A stretch of DNA of 64,000 nt from Thermoplasmatales archaeon (GTDB lineage: Archaea; Thermoplasmatota; Thermoplasmata; Thermoplasmatales; GCA-001856825), in the NCBI GenBank assembly GCA_026127935.1, contig JAJSLL010000006.1, forward strand, positions 30,132 to 94,131. The letters run 5' to 3'. Below, in pieces: positions 53,663 through 63,238 of this stretch. Position 1 is the stretch's first letter. Each line of letters opens with the position of its first letter. Under the pieces are notes generated by a model that did not search any database, was not told the DNA's origin, and saw only the letters and a program-made list of their open reading frames with translations. The position numbers and the translations under genes were made by a program.

Positions 53663-54556
53663 ATGGACATCAAAAGAGATTATGTTGGTTACGGTCAGAC
53701 CCCTCCAAAATTCAAGTGGCCAAATGGATGTAAACTTGCTCTTTCTCTCGTATTTAACTATGAGGAGGGTAGCGAGCACTCGTTTGCGACTGATGGAATG
53801 GTCGAATCTATAGGCGAATTTGGTCCAGTCGACACAAGGATAAGGGATGTAGGCATGGAATCTGTCTACGAATATGGTCAAAGAGTAGGTATATGGAGGA
53901 TATTGAGGTTACTTGAAAAATATGGAGTCAAGGCAACATTCTATGCAACAGCTAGGGCTCTCGAAGTGAATAAGGAGGCAGCCCGAACAATTGTAAAGAA
54001 CGGTCACGAAATCTGCGATCACGGATTTTCATGGACAGAACTCTTTAGGATGACAGAGAGAGAGGAGAGGGATGAGATCAGGAGTTCAATTAATCTCATT
54101 GAAAAAATAACAGGGAAAAAACCTGTTGGTTTTTATGCTCGGGAACCGAGTCCAAATACGGTAAGACTTTTAAAAGAGTTCAAGAATTTCATATATGATT
54201 CGGATTCTTATGCAGACGATATTCCTTATTACGATAGGAAAACTAAAATGCTCATCGTCCCCTATACCCCAGATTCCAACGACTTTCATTTTCAAAATCC
54301 AATGAATAGATTCTCTACAAGTTCGGAATTTTTCTCTTATCTCAAAGATTCTTTTGATACCCTTTATGACGAATCTGGTGAGGCTTCGAAAATGATGTCT
54401 GCGGCTTTTCATGTCAGAGTTACGGGGAGACCTGGGAGACTTCCTGCCTTAGACGAATTCCTGGAATACGTCACAAGCAAGTCAGATGTTTGGATAGCGA
54501 CAAGGGAGGAAATCGCTAGATTTTGGTTATCAAAATTTAGACCTGAAAGACATTAA
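53663..54556 (+). CDS. Polysaccharide-deacetylase-fold protein, PuuE allantoinase-like
   Basis: 297 residues. The NodB-like fold is indicated by LALSLVFNYEEGSEHSF, which replaces the usual TFDDG with the PuuE-type NYEEG, KATFYATARALEVN, and GHEICDHGFSW, the metal His region. GFYAREPSPNTVRLLKEF and YTPDSNDFHF are also as in PuuE. PuuE is a cofactor-free allantoinase; related proteins act on other amides. No purine genes are beside it, so the function remains open. A CTTTAAG box is centred 22 nt upstream. Confidence 0.82.
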   Translation: MDIKRDYVGYGQTPPKFKWPNGCKLALSLVFNYEEGSEHSFATDGMVESIGEFGPVDTRIRDVGMESVYEYGQRVGIWRILRLLEKYGVKATFYATARALEVNKEAARTIVKNGHEICDHGFSWTELFRMTEREERDEIRSSINLIEKITGKKPVGFYAREPSPNTVRLLKEFKNFIYDSDSYADDIPYYDRKTKMLIVPYTPDSNDFHFQNPMNRFSTSSEFFSYLKDSFDTLYDESGEASKMMSAAFHVRVTGRPGRLPALDEFLEYVTSKSDVWIATREEIARFWLSKFRPERH

Positions 54557-54600
54557 GAAAGATTTCAATTTTCCACTGGATCTAGAGCACTCACCAGAAT

Positions 54601-54609
54601 CTTTAACTA
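54601..54609 (+). promoter_or_regulatory. TATA-like box of the homoserine dehydrogenase gene
   Basis: CTTTAACTA is centred 26 nt before the ATG at 54630, giving a leaderless promoter. Confidence 0.5.
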
Positions 54610-54629
54610 ATCGCAAACGATCTTTCGAT

Positions 54630-55586
54630 ATGACTTCTAAAGGGTCCAAGATTTTGGTGCTTGGTTTTGGAACGGTCGGGCAAGGATTTTTCGACTTATT
54701 TTCGAGGAAGAAGGAATCCATAGGATTGAATAATGTTTCAATAAGTGAAATTGTAGATATGAAATATGGACACATCGTAGATCCAAAACCTGATATTTTA
54801 AAGGAAATCTCGCAGGGCAAAACATATCCTCAGAAGGATGTTATCTCTGCTATCAAAGAATCGGATGCAGACATCGTGTGCGAATTTACGTGGTTAAACC
54901 TAAAGACGGCCGAACCCGCATATTCTCACGTAAAGACTGCACTCGAGCTAGGAAAACACGTAATCACTACAAATAAGGGCCCCTCTGCTTTGAAGTACAA
55001 GGAACTCACAGAGTTGGCAAAAAGGAAAGGAGTCAAATTCCTGATGAAGGGAACTGTGATGGCTGGAACTCCTTCTTTCAATCTCCTAGACTTGTTGCCA
55101 GGTGCGGAAGTGAAAAGTGTTAGGGGGATAATGAATGGTACAACTAACTACATTCTCACATCAATGGAGCAAGGCAAGGATTTCTCAATTGCGCTAAAGG
55201 AAGCACAGGAATTAGGTTATGCAGAAGCAGACCCAACAAATGACGTAGATGGGTTTGACACGGCTTCGAAGATCACCATAATTTCGCACATCCTTGGATG
55301 GAAACACGAATTTAGTGATGTAAAGATAGAGGGTATAAGAAAAGTGACTTCTGAACAGGCAAAAGAGAAAACCAAACTTGTTGCATACGCAGACAAATCT
55401 AGCATCTATGTCAGACCAATCAAATTGCCCAGGGAGGATGTTCTCTCTGGAGTTAGTGGGGTCATGAATGCAATTGAAATAGAAACTGATACCATGGGCA
55501 AGATATATGCTATGGGACCTGGTGCAGGGAAGATCCAAACAGCTCAAGCCGCACTGACGGACCTGGTAAATATTGTGAAGAGGTAA
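54630..55586 (+). CDS. hom: Homoserine dehydrogenase
   Basis: 318 residues, no ACT domain. NAD(P)-binding LGFGTVGQGFFDLFSRK, catalytic-domain landmarks VITTNKGPSALKYKELTELAK, GTVMAGTPSFNLLDLL, and RGIMNGTTNYILTSMEQGKDFSIALKEAQELGYAEADPTNDVDGFDTASK are all present, with the conserved Lys after the glycine-rich segment. It makes homoserine for threonine and methionine synthesis. Neighbours are catabolic, so it may be a stand-alone biosynthetic gene; no aspartate kinase is close by. Confidence 0.9.
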   Translation: MTSKGSKILVLGFGTVGQGFFDLFSRKKESIGLNNVSISEIVDMKYGHIVDPKPDILKEISQGKTYPQKDVISAIKESDADIVCEFTWLNLKTAEPAYSHVKTALELGKHVITTNKGPSALKYKELTELAKRKGVKFLMKGTVMAGTPSFNLLDLLPGAEVKSVRGIMNGTTNYILTSMEQGKDFSIALKEAQELGYAEADPTNDVDGFDTASKITIISHILGWKHEFSDVKIEGIRKVTSEQAKEKTKLVAYADKSSIYVRPIKLPREDVLSGVSGVMNAIEIETDTMGKIYAMGPGAGKIQTAQAALTDLVNIVKR

Positions 55587-55761
55587 CGAGCAATAAACAC
55601 TCGCATTTCGAAAACGGGGTCTTATATGAATGCTTATATGACCAAATACAACGTTAAATATGAACGAGAAGTTAGAAAATCACATTCTATATGAAAAATA
55701 TCCGCACCTGACAAATTTTCAAATTATGAATTAAGTATTATTAAAAAATCGCACATTTACC

Positions 55762-55774
55762 GATAAATTTAATA
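55762..55774 (+). promoter_or_regulatory. TATA-like box of cyclase-family gene 1
   Basis: GATAAATTTAATA is centred about 29 nt before the GTG at 55797. The same AAATTTAATAC core precedes the third paralogue at 63239. Confidence 0.55.
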
Positions 55775-55796
55775 CATTGTTAATTCATTTATTTTG

Positions 55797-56450
55797 GTGG
55801 AAATAAAGGGTATTTTCGACCTTAGCGTAACCCTGAAGACATATATGCCCTTGTGGCCAACAAACCCTCTTTTGAGTGTTGCCCCAATAGGCATAGCGGC
55901 CCGTGACGGTTACAACGTGGAGTCTTATTCTTCTGTCACACACAGCGGAACCCACATCGATGCCCCATATCACATGATAGACACAGCGACGACAGTAGAC
56001 GACCTCCCATTGAACCAATTGGTCGGAGAAGGTTACGTAATAAGACCTAAGAGCGACAGTACTGAAATAACTGCAAAGAACCTGAAGGGTGTATGGAAGA
56101 AGGAGTACAACGGCAAAATAATTCTCATCAATACCGGATGGGACAAGAAGCGGGGATTCACCAAAGAATTTCAGTATGAGTTTCCAGGACTTGCAGTGGA
56201 TTCAGTCGATTTCCTACTGGAGCGCAAACCTAAGGTCATCGGAATAGACACGCTAGGCATTGAACCATTCAGCCACTCAGACTACAAAGTCCACAAAGCG
56301 TTACTTTCGCACGGATTGGCATTCATAGAAGATATGGCGGGCCTAGACCAGCTCAAGGAGGGGAAAAAATACCTGATTGCCGCCCTTCCGCTAAAGATTT
56401 TTAAAGCAAGCGGAGCGATGGCAAGAGTCATAGCCTTAGATATATATTGA
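55797..56450 (+). CDS. Cyclase-family hydrolase 1 (kynurenine-formamidase-like)
   Basis: 217 residues from the GTG at 55797; the tracked TTG is one codon upstream. The metal-binding HSGTHIDAPYHM (HxGTHxDAPxH), LINTGWDKKRG and the acidic PFSHSDYKVHKALL loop place it in the cyclase family that includes kynurenine formamidase and isatin hydrolase. Aryl- or amide-hydrolysing activity is likely, substrate unknown. It is near-identical to the paralogue at 63239 and related to the one at 59476. An APC permease follows 11 nt later, possibly its transporter. Confidence 0.85.
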   Translation: MEIKGIFDLSVTLKTYMPLWPTNPLLSVAPIGIAARDGYNVESYSSVTHSGTHIDAPYHMIDTATTVDDLPLNQLVGEGYVIRPKSDSTEITAKNLKGVWKKEYNGKIILINTGWDKKRGFTKEFQYEFPGLAVDSVDFLLERKPKVIGIDTLGIEPFSHSDYKVHKALLSHGLAFIEDMAGLDQLKEGKKYLIAALPLKIFKASGAMARVIALDIY

Positions 56451-56461
56451 GGTGAAAAAAA

Positions 56462-58081
56462 GTGAGTGATGCAATAAAAAGTGGTGGGCTTCCTCCAGCC
56501 TCACAGGCTGCGACCGAAGCTCCTAAAGCGTCTGGATATAAGAAGGATCTAGGAACTTGGAGCGTAGTATTTCTAGCCATTGGTGCAATTCTTGGTCCTG
56601 CAGTAGCATATGCCCCTGTTTTTACCGTTGCCTACGCAGGTCCAATTGGTATCCTGTCTTGGTTTGTAGCAATGGCAATGCTCATACCCGTTGGACTAGT
56701 TTACTCGGAATTAGGAACAACTTGGCCGAAGGCCGGTGGAATTGCGCATTATCCATCTAGAAGTAATGGACCCCTGGTTGGAGCTATCAACGGCTGGTCA
56801 TCCTTTGTAGGATACCTTCTTGTTGCTCCAGTCATCGTCTTCTCACTGGTGGAGTATGCTGGTTTCTATTTTCCTGCTCTGTATAACGGCTCAGGACTTA
56901 CGATTCTCGGTATAGTATGGTCAGAAATCGCTTTAATAGCAATTTTCTTGATCAACATGTTAAGAATCAAGCACATGGGAAACATAAACAATTGGCTGAC
57001 TGTCGTAACTGTGATTCTTATAGCTGTAGTCGTAATCGCGCTTCTTTTCTTCTTCCACGGAGGAAACTTCACATCAATGTCCTATGGGGGATTGGCACCT
57101 TACGGTGCAGTAGGTTTCTTTAGCGCAATTACACTCACAATATTCGGTTACGGGGGATTCAGACAGCCTATTGATTATTCAGAAGAGGTAAAGAATCCAG
57201 GGAAGAGCATTCCTCTTGCGGTCGTACTATCGATCGTGATATCTGGAATATTGTACGCTCTCATAGCAACGGTATTCGTTGGTGCAGTAAACTTTGGTGC
57301 ATTCGGAGCCACTCAGTGGAGTGATTTCTTTGCTTACGGGTCACCGCTAGCATCTGAGGCACAAATCTTAGCAATTCCTTCAATCGTGATCATCGCAATA
57401 ATTCTAGCTCTGATAGCTACATTCAAGGACGGAATCATTTACTATGGAGGAGCTGCGAGGGTTGGACAAATTCTTGGAAAAGAAGACAAGTACTTCCCAA
57501 AAGGTATGGGTCACCTCAACAGTCGTGGTGTACCTACCTACTCTGTGATATTTGTCGTGATAGTGTCACTGGTGCTCGTAGCACTTGGAAGATCTTTGGC
57601 CAGCGTAATATTCCTGATGGTGGATGCGTTCCTCATATCGTATTCTCCCGGACCAATCAGTCTCATGGTATTCAGAAAGACGGCACCAAATGTGAAGAGG
57701 CCGTTCAGGCTTCCTGCAGCAAGCGTGCTCGCTCCTATAGCTTTCATAGTTACCAATCTGATGGTTTTCTTCTCGGGATTCGCAGCCATTGAACTAGTAG
57801 TTCCATTGGACCTTGCAGGAATAGTTCTGTTAGTATTTTACAACAGACACACCAAGACTAGTGGAATGGGATACCTTTATGGCATATACATGCCGGTCTA
57901 CCTTGTCTTCACACTAATATACTCCTACCTCTCTTCATTTGGACCGAAGCATCTAATACCATTCCCGTGGGATACCGTCATCTACATAGTGATATCCTTG
58001 GTGTTCTTCTACTGGGCAGTATATTCCGGGGTAAAAGGCAGTAAGTACTACAAGGGCATAATGGATTCCACGAGTGAGTAA
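56462..58081 (+). CDS. APC-family amino-acid permease 1
   Basis: 539 residues with about 12 or more membrane helices. The cytosolic N-terminus is followed by FLAIGAILGPAVAYAPVFTVAYAGPIGIL and MLIPVGLVYSELGTTWPKAGGIAHYPSRSNGPLVGAINGW, the APC superfamily opening; FGYGGFRQPIDYSEEVKNPGKSIPLAV resembles glutamate/amine-type transporters. It lies in a probable operon with the cyclase-family gene. A T-rich stretch after the stop may end transcription. The second copy at 60255 is about the same length. Confidence 0.88.
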   Translation: MSDAIKSGGLPPASQAATEAPKASGYKKDLGTWSVVFLAIGAILGPAVAYAPVFTVAYAGPIGILSWFVAMAMLIPVGLVYSELGTTWPKAGGIAHYPSRSNGPLVGAINGWSSFVGYLLVAPVIVFSLVEYAGFYFPALYNGSGLTILGIVWSEIALIAIFLINMLRIKHMGNINNWLTVVTVILIAVVVIALLFFFHGGNFTSMSYGGLAPYGAVGFFSAITLTIFGYGGFRQPIDYSEEVKNPGKSIPLAVVLSIVISGILYALIATVFVGAVNFGAFGATQWSDFFAYGSPLASEAQILAIPSIVIIAIILALIATFKDGIIYYGGAARVGQILGKEDKYFPKGMGHLNSRGVPTYSVIFVVIVSLVLVALGRSLASVIFLMVDAFLISYSPGPISLMVFRKTAPNVKRPFRLPAASVLAPIAFIVTNLMVFFSGFAAIELVVPLDLAGIVLLVFYNRHTKTSGMGYLYGIYMPVYLVFTLIYSYLSSFGPKHLIPFPWDTVIYIVISLVFFYWAVYSGVKGSKYYKGIMDSTSE

Positions 58082-58236
58082 AGAAGCGTCAGATTCCTTT
58101 TTTATTTTTTTTATTTTTCATTTCAAGCCGCCCTTTTGAATGGAAAGGTCAAGATGAGGTCAATGTGGGTTGCAAATACCTTTTTAATGTTCTAAATCAG
58201 TCGAAATGTATTTACCATTAAATTAGATTGAATTTC

Positions 58237-59439
58237 ATGAGCTCGAATCTATCAGCAAATAAGGAGTTCTCGAAAATAGTAAACTCAATGAAACCTTCGG
58301 CAATCGAATCCATACTGAAGGCCATCGGAGACCCAGATATGATTTCATTTGGTGGAGGTCTTCCAAACCCTGATTCATTCCCGGTAGATGATGTGAAAAG
58401 AATATTTAATGAACTGATCACGAGCAGCGGAAGGAAAATGCTCCAGTACGGTGCTACGGAAGGACTTAATGCCCTTAACATAACGCTCGCAAAGAGGATG
58501 AAACAGCAACTGAGTATAGAATGCGAACCGAGTCAAATTGTGCAAACAACGGGTTCGCAAGAAGCTCTCTACATTCTTGGAAAAATATTGGCAAATCCAG
58601 GAGACTACGTGATATCAGAAGCTCCAACCTACCTAGGTGCGATAACAGCATTCAGAGCATCGGGCGTAAGGATGGTTGGAGTTGAAATGGACAAAAGTGG
58701 AATGAAGATCGATTCGCTGAGAGCCACCCTAAAGAAATATCCTAATCCGAAATTCATGTATGTACTTCCGAATTTCCAGAATCCTTCCGGTATATCAATG
58801 ACGCTTGAAAGGAGAAAGGAACTGCTCGAGGTAGCGTGGGAAAACGGAATAAGTGTGTTAGAGGATGATCCTTATGGAAGTTTGAGATACTCAGGATCAC
58901 ACCTTCCAGCACTCAAAGCATTGGATAGGAACGATAACGTCACTTATCTCGGAACATTCTCAAAGGTGCTTGCCCCTGGATTTAGACTCGGTTACACCAT
59001 TACCACGCCAGAAATAGTGGACAAGATGAAATTGGTTAAACAGGCGCTGGATCTTGCATCAAGTACTATCTCGGAGTACCTTGCCGAAGCTTACATTTCA
59101 GGGGGGTACATTGACAGATGGATCCCTAATGTTATAGAGTTGTACAGGCGGAAGCGGGACTTGATGATCAATTCGCTTGAAGAGTATCTGCCAAAAGGTG
59201 TTGAGTTTACAAGACCGGAAGGGGGCATGTTTGTCTGGGTCACCAAGAAGGGGGCAAATACCGATAAGATGCTGGAAGAGGCGATAAAGAAGAAAGTCCT
59301 GTATGTTGTGGGTTCGGAATTCTACCCTGACGGCGACAACCACGAATCCATGAGGCTCAACTTCACCTACAGCTCTGACGAGAAAATCGTCGAAGGAATC
59401 AAGAGGCTGGGAAAAGTCTTCGATAATGCTGGAAAATAG
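58237..59439 (+). CDS. PLP-dependent aminotransferase, LysN/ArAT-like (class I/II)
   Basis: 400 residues from the ATG at 58237. GGGLPNPDSFPVDDVKRIF, LQYGATEGLNALNITLAKRM, TGSQEALYILGKILANPGDYVISEAPTYLGAI, NFQNPSGISMTLERRKELLEVAWENGISVLEDDPYGSLRY and the PLP lysine GTFSKVLAPGFRLGY are typical of the archaeal 2-aminoadipate/aromatic aminotransferase family (also called kynurenine/alpha-aminoadipate aminotransferase). It could act on kynurenine, aromatic amino acids or aminoadipate. It lies between the cyclase/APC units. Confidence 0.88.
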   Translation: MSSNLSANKEFSKIVNSMKPSAIESILKAIGDPDMISFGGGLPNPDSFPVDDVKRIFNELITSSGRKMLQYGATEGLNALNITLAKRMKQQLSIECEPSQIVQTTGSQEALYILGKILANPGDYVISEAPTYLGAITAFRASGVRMVGVEMDKSGMKIDSLRATLKKYPNPKFMYVLPNFQNPSGISMTLERRKELLEVAWENGISVLEDDPYGSLRYSGSHLPALKALDRNDNVTYLGTFSKVLAPGFRLGYTITTPEIVDKMKLVKQALDLASSTISEYLAEAYISGGYIDRWIPNVIELYRRKRDLMINSLEEYLPKGVEFTRPEGGMFVWVTKKGANTDKMLEEAIKKKVLYVVGSEFYPDGDNHESMRLNFTYSSDEKIVEGIKRLGKVFDNAGK

Positions 59440-59475
59440 ATTGGCACTGGTAATCTTGTGAGTGTTATAAAACAC

Positions 59476-60126
59476 TCACAACTCCATTGCAACTACTCTT
59501 CCCATCGATCCGCTTGCGCCTTTGAGTTTCAGAGGTAAAGCAGCAATAAGGTAGGGTTTCCCTTCTCTAAGCTTGTCCAGATTTGCCATATCTTCGATAA
59601 AAGTGATTCCATATTTTTCCAGTCCAATGTGCACCGGGAAGGTGGTGTGATCTGCCGCTTCGATTCCTAAGGTATCGATTCCTATAAGCTTGACTTTCTT
59701 TTCCCCAAAGAAATCGATTGTATCCTCAGCAAGGCCAGGGAATTTGTACTGCCATTCCTCACTCTTTGCCCTCTTCTTGTCCCAGCCAGTGTTTATAAGA
59801 ATGATTTTGCCATTGTATTCTTCTTTCCAAACCTTCTTAATTTCATCCAAGTGAATTTCTGTTCCTGTGAATTTAGGACGAATGCAATATCCTTCAGAAA
59901 CGAGTGTTTTGACTTCAACCTTGTCAATTGGCAAACCGCCCTTAAACATGTGAATTGGTGCATCAAAGTGGGTCCCCGTATGAGTAGAAGACCTATACAT
60001 CTCTTCCTTGTAACTATCTTTTTCATAGCTCCACTCGTCCTTCAATTCAACTTCAGGATTCGTGGGCCAGGTAGCCATCCCAGGTTCTACAGTCACGCTT
60101 AGGTCATACACTGCCTTCAAAATCAT
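59476..60126 (-). CDS. Cyclase-family hydrolase 2 (kynurenine-formamidase-like)
   Basis: 216 residues. Metal motif HTGTHFDAPIHM, LINTGWDKKRAKSEEW and the terminal AALPLKLKGASGSMGRVVAM match the other two paralogues, but it diverges in the middle (VEPGMATWPTNPEVELKDEW). It is convergent with the aminotransferase and lies downstream of APC permease 2 on the same strand, 128 nt away. Confidence 0.85.
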   Translation of the reverse strand: MILKAVYDLSVTVEPGMATWPTNPEVELKDEWSYEKDSYKEEMYRSSTHTGTHFDAPIHMFKGGLPIDKVEVKTLVSEGYCIRPKFTGTEIHLDEIKKVWKEEYNGKIILINTGWDKKRAKSEEWQYKFPGLAEDTIDFFGEKKVKLIGIDTLGIEAADHTTFPVHIGLEKYGITFIEDMANLDKLREGKPYLIAALPLKLKGASGSMGRVVAMEL

Positions 60127-60254
60127 AATAGATAAATCACCTGTGTTTATTTTTATTTAACTCATATTTTAGCGTACTATATGATGAAAACTAATATGCC
60201 AGTCAAGAAAATGATTGTTGAAAAAGATTAAAATAAAAAATGAAAAAAGGAAAA

Positions 60255-61853
60255 TCAATCTGTTACGTCTAAGACTCCCTTTCCGGTATACTTCATTCCC
60301 GAGTAGTATCCCCAATAGAAGAATACCAATGTAACAGCTATGAAAACCAGATTGTCCCACGGGAATGGGATATAATTCTTCCCGCCGAAATATGCACTAC
60401 CTACGTAGGAAAGCAGGACTATTACCACAAGATAGATCGGGAGCCAAATTCCAGATCTAACATCTGCCATGGAGAAATTGTTCTTTCTCTTTGCTATTAT
60501 CAGGAACAATAGTCCAGCAAATACTGAAGGAATTGCAATTTCCATTGCATGGAATCCTGACCAATAAACCAGGAGTCCTGCGATTACGTAAGCGACAGGG
60601 GTCATCACCTTGTAAACCGGTAGCCTGTATGGCCTATTCTCGTTCGGATACTTCTTCCTGAAGATTGCAAGGCTAATTGCGGATTGTGCATAGGAAATGA
60701 CCACTGCATCAATGAAAACACCGATAAGTGAGGCAAAAGAAGGCAGAAGGAGGAGATAGAAAATAGCAATACCGAATACGACAACTACTGAATTGAAAGG
60801 TATTCCTCTCTTGCTCAATCTAGAGAAGAAATCAGGGAAGTATCTGTCGTACCTTGAGAGGGTGTTCCCGACCCTAGCGGCTCCACCCCAGTAGACTATA
60901 CCATCGCTGAAAGAAGCAATTATGATCACAATCACGGCCGCAACGGCAAACGCAGCTAAGCCTACGTTTATTGAAGCACTAGAGTAAGGTGACCCTAGGC
61001 TGAATAATCCTCCCCAATTTCCACTCGATAGATTCAATTTGCCCCAGTTGATAGTACCCACAAACGCGACACTCTCGAGAATGTAGAGTATCATAACTAT
61101 GACAAGAGAAATACCAATTGCCTTGGGAAGTACTTTTCCAGGTTCCTTGATTTCTTCAGCATAGTCAATCGGTTGTCTAAAGCCAGCATAAGCGAATATT
61201 GTGGCTGATATTGCTAGGAAAATTCCAGGGAAACCCATCGGAGCGAAACCTCCATAAAGGGTCAGATTCTTACCGTCGAAGAAAGAGATCAGAACTAGCG
61301 CAATTATGACCATCATCAGGACTTTTATTATGGTGAATATGTTGTTTACGTTTCCAATCACTTTCACGTGCCGAATTTCCACTATAAATATGAGTACCAG
61401 TATGAAGACACCGACGGCTATTCCTAGCGCTGTTATCGTACCATTATTGTATAATGGAGGATAGTACAACCCAAAATATTCAACGACAACTGCGACCTCA
61501 GTTGGTAGGGCAAGTGTGTAACCAATGAAGGTACTCCAACCGTTCATCAGCCCAACTATGCTTCCGTGACTTCTTGCCGGGTAATATGCTATTCCACCAG
61601 ACCTCGGCCACATAGTGCCTAGTTCCACGTACAAGAATGCTATTGGCAAAATAAGCAAGAACGCAATAGGCCATGCTAATATACCGGCCGGACCCCCATA
61701 AGCCAAAACGTAAACGGGCACAAAGGCAACAGCAGATCCAAAGATGGCACCAACGGTCAAAAATACGATGTGCCAAAAATTGAGTTCTTTTCTATACTCC
61801 CTCTTTTCTGTTTGAACTCCTTTGTTGCCTGTGTCTGCAGCTTCATTAGCCAT
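60255..61853 (-). CDS. APC-family amino-acid permease 2
   Basis: About 532 residues from the ATG at 61853; the tracked start adds six residues. Overall organisation parallels APC permease 1: FLTVGAIFGSAVAFVPVYVLAYGGPAGILAWP, LPIAFLYVELGTMWPRSGGIAYYPARSHGSIVGLMNGW and FAYAGFRQPIDYAEEIKEPGKVLPKAI. Probably a paralogue of the gene at 56462, paired again with a cyclase-family gene, suggesting both gene pairs derive from one unit. Confidence 0.88.
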   Translation of the reverse strand: MANEAADTGNKGVQTEKREYRKELNFWHIVFLTVGAIFGSAVAFVPVYVLAYGGPAGILAWPIAFLLILPIAFLYVELGTMWPRSGGIAYYPARSHGSIVGLMNGWSTFIGYTLALPTEVAVVVEYFGLYYPPLYNNGTITALGIAVGVFILVLIFIVEIRHVKVIGNVNNIFTIIKVLMMVIIALVLISFFDGKNLTLYGGFAPMGFPGIFLAISATIFAYAGFRQPIDYAEEIKEPGKVLPKAIGISLVIVMILYILESVAFVGTINWGKLNLSSGNWGGLFSLGSPYSSASINVGLAAFAVAAVIVIIIASFSDGIVYWGGAARVGNTLSRYDRYFPDFFSRLSKRGIPFNSVVVVFGIAIFYLLLLPSFASLIGVFIDAVVISYAQSAISLAIFRKKYPNENRPYRLPVYKVMTPVAYVIAGLLVYWSGFHAMEIAIPSVFAGLLFLIIAKRKNNFSMADVRSGIWLPIYLVVIVLLSYVGSAYFGGKNYIPFPWDNLVFIAVTLVFFYWGYYSGMKYTGKGVLDVTD

Positions 61854-61960
61854 ATATTTAAACCTCCACAACGAATATTCATGATAACATATATACTTAA
61901 CGAAAAATAATTGTTGTGTGGTAAATCATTTTAATCATTCCTCGAAGTTAGAAAGAAAAT

Positions 61961-62011
61961 GTAGACAAAATATTGTGGAAGACAATTTTTACTTCTAACC
62001 ATCCTGTCTAC
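61961..62011. repeat. Nested inverted repeats between permease 2 and osmC
   Basis: GTAGACA (61961-61967) pairs with TGTCTAC (62005-62011); inside, ATTGT-GGAAG-ACAAT forms a 5-bp hairpin. It lies in the 270-nt divergent gap, which otherwise holds only an AT-rich sequence and TATA-like AAATTATTTATAG (about 62085) for osmC. A regulatory site or a structured leader is possible. Confidence 0.4.
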
Positions 62012-62123
62012 GCGAATAAAATGTTCAAGAAACTGTTCCGAGATTATTAATTTCTCTGAATCCCCGACGATATGTCTGCTAAATTATTTATAGACTGCTT
62101 CCCTAATTAATTGGCGATAATTT

Positions 62124-62627
62124 ATGCCAGAAATAGTTAACAATGTGGACTTAAGTGCGGTTTTGGCAACGAAGAAAAAGATAGAATCAGAAGGAGGACA
62201 TTTTTATCTAGAGAAGCACATCGATGGCGAATTCCATCTCGAGGGAAGCCCAATGTTCACTGCAGCACTGTCATCCCAACAAGCAACATTCACTATGGGT
62301 GCAGATGAGCCAGCCGTGTTGGGTGGAAAGGGAGTTTACGCCACACCTCTGAACTATCTTATGTTTGGAGTTATGTCATGTTTCGCTTCGACAATTGTTG
62401 TTAATGCAACTCTCAAGGGAATCAAACTGAAGAAACTGAAAATGAAAGGTCACCTCTATTATGACATAGGGCCGATGTTGACTCCAGGGGATTTTCCACT
62501 TGCGAAGGAGCTGAAAATTGAAGTGGAATCGGATCAAGATCTGAAGGAGATCATAAAACTGTCCAACAAATGTCCAGCCTTCTTTATAGTCTCCCACGGG
62601 ATAAAAACAGAAGCAGTTCAGGTCTGA
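62124..62627 (+). CDS. OsmC-family peroxiredoxin-like protein
   Basis: 167 residues. The first catalytic cysteine is in GVMSCFASTIVVNA, the second in LSNKCPAFFIVSHGIKTE, both at the OsmC positions, and LNYLMFG is the typical helix. OsmC/Ohr proteins reduce organic hydroperoxides using a Cys pair. It is divergent from APC permease 2 and convergent with the cupin gene. Confidence 0.9.
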   Translation: MPEIVNNVDLSAVLATKKKIESEGGHFYLEKHIDGEFHLEGSPMFTAALSSQQATFTMGADEPAVLGGKGVYATPLNYLMFGVMSCFASTIVVNATLKGIKLKKLKMKGHLYYDIGPMLTPGDFPLAKELKIEVESDQDLKEIIKLSNKCPAFFIVSHGIKTEAVQV

Positions 62628-62650
62628 AAATCAGAATCGATGCCTATTGA

Positions 62651-62690
62651 AGAGGGAAGGTAAAACCGCTGTTCAGCGGTTCCCCCCTCT
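62651..62690. terminator. Bidirectional terminator hairpin between osmC and cupin
   Basis: AACCGCT-GTTC-AGCGGTT is a perfect 7-bp stem with a 4-nt loop, nested within an outer AGAGGG/CCCTCT pair. It overlaps the cupin stop codon and is 24 nt after the osmC stop, as expected for two convergent genes. Confidence 0.6.
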
Positions 62691-63038
62691 GAGATATTGA
62701 TCCTGTCCAGTAAGCCAATCCTGTCTTATTGGACTGAACACATCCATGTCAATCGTGTCCTCGACTGCAGTTGCTTTGTGAGGGGTATTGGAAGGAATGA
62801 CTAACACTTCTCCTTCCTTTACACTTATTTTTTTTCCACCTATCTCGAACATTAGTTCTCCCTTTACGATCCATGTCAGTTGCTCGTTTTCGTGATGATG
62901 TTCTGGAACTACACTTCCTTTCTTCAATCTTACCTCTGCCAGCATAACTCTATCTCCATAAATCAATTTCCGGGAAAGTACTTCACTCAATTTTTCAGAT
63001 TTAGTTTCGTTCCAACTTGTTTTCCTTAGTTCGGCCAT
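62673..63038 (-). CDS. Small cupin-domain protein
   Basis: 121 residues. The cupin core is KGSVVPEHHHENEQLTWIVKGELMFEIGGKKISVKEGEVLVIPSNTPHKATAVED, with the HHHxNE metal-ligand motif 1 and PxxxPH motif 2 intact, giving likely Fe or Mn binding. Single-cupin enzymes include dioxygenases and isomerases, so it might act on an intermediate of the cyclase-family pathway; this is inference. Confidence 0.85.
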   Translation of the reverse strand: MAELRKTSWNETKSEKLSEVLSRKLIYGDRVMLAEVRLKKGSVVPEHHHENEQLTWIVKGELMFEIGGKKISVKEGEVLVIPSNTPHKATAVEDTIDMDVFSPIRQDWLTGQDQYLRGGNR

Positions 63039-63201
63039 GAAATTTACATGAGTCGCTTTTATTTATTACTTTAGGGGCCAAGTGAATGTTGATTTTTCTG
63101 ACTAAAACTCTATAAATCTCAAACATTAAAAGCGTATGATATTTCAAAACTAATTTGAGTGGGTGGAATAAGATTTTAGACCAGTTAAATATTATCTCAA
63201 C

Positions 63202-63215
63202 AATTAAATTTAATA
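63202..63215 (+). promoter_or_regulatory. TATA-like box of cyclase-family gene 3
   Basis: AATTAAATTTAATA is centred about 30 nt before the ATG at 63239, sharing the AAATTTAATAC core with cyclase-family gene 1. Confidence 0.55.
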
Positions 63216-63238
63216 CTAAGCAAAGGCTAATTGTTCAT

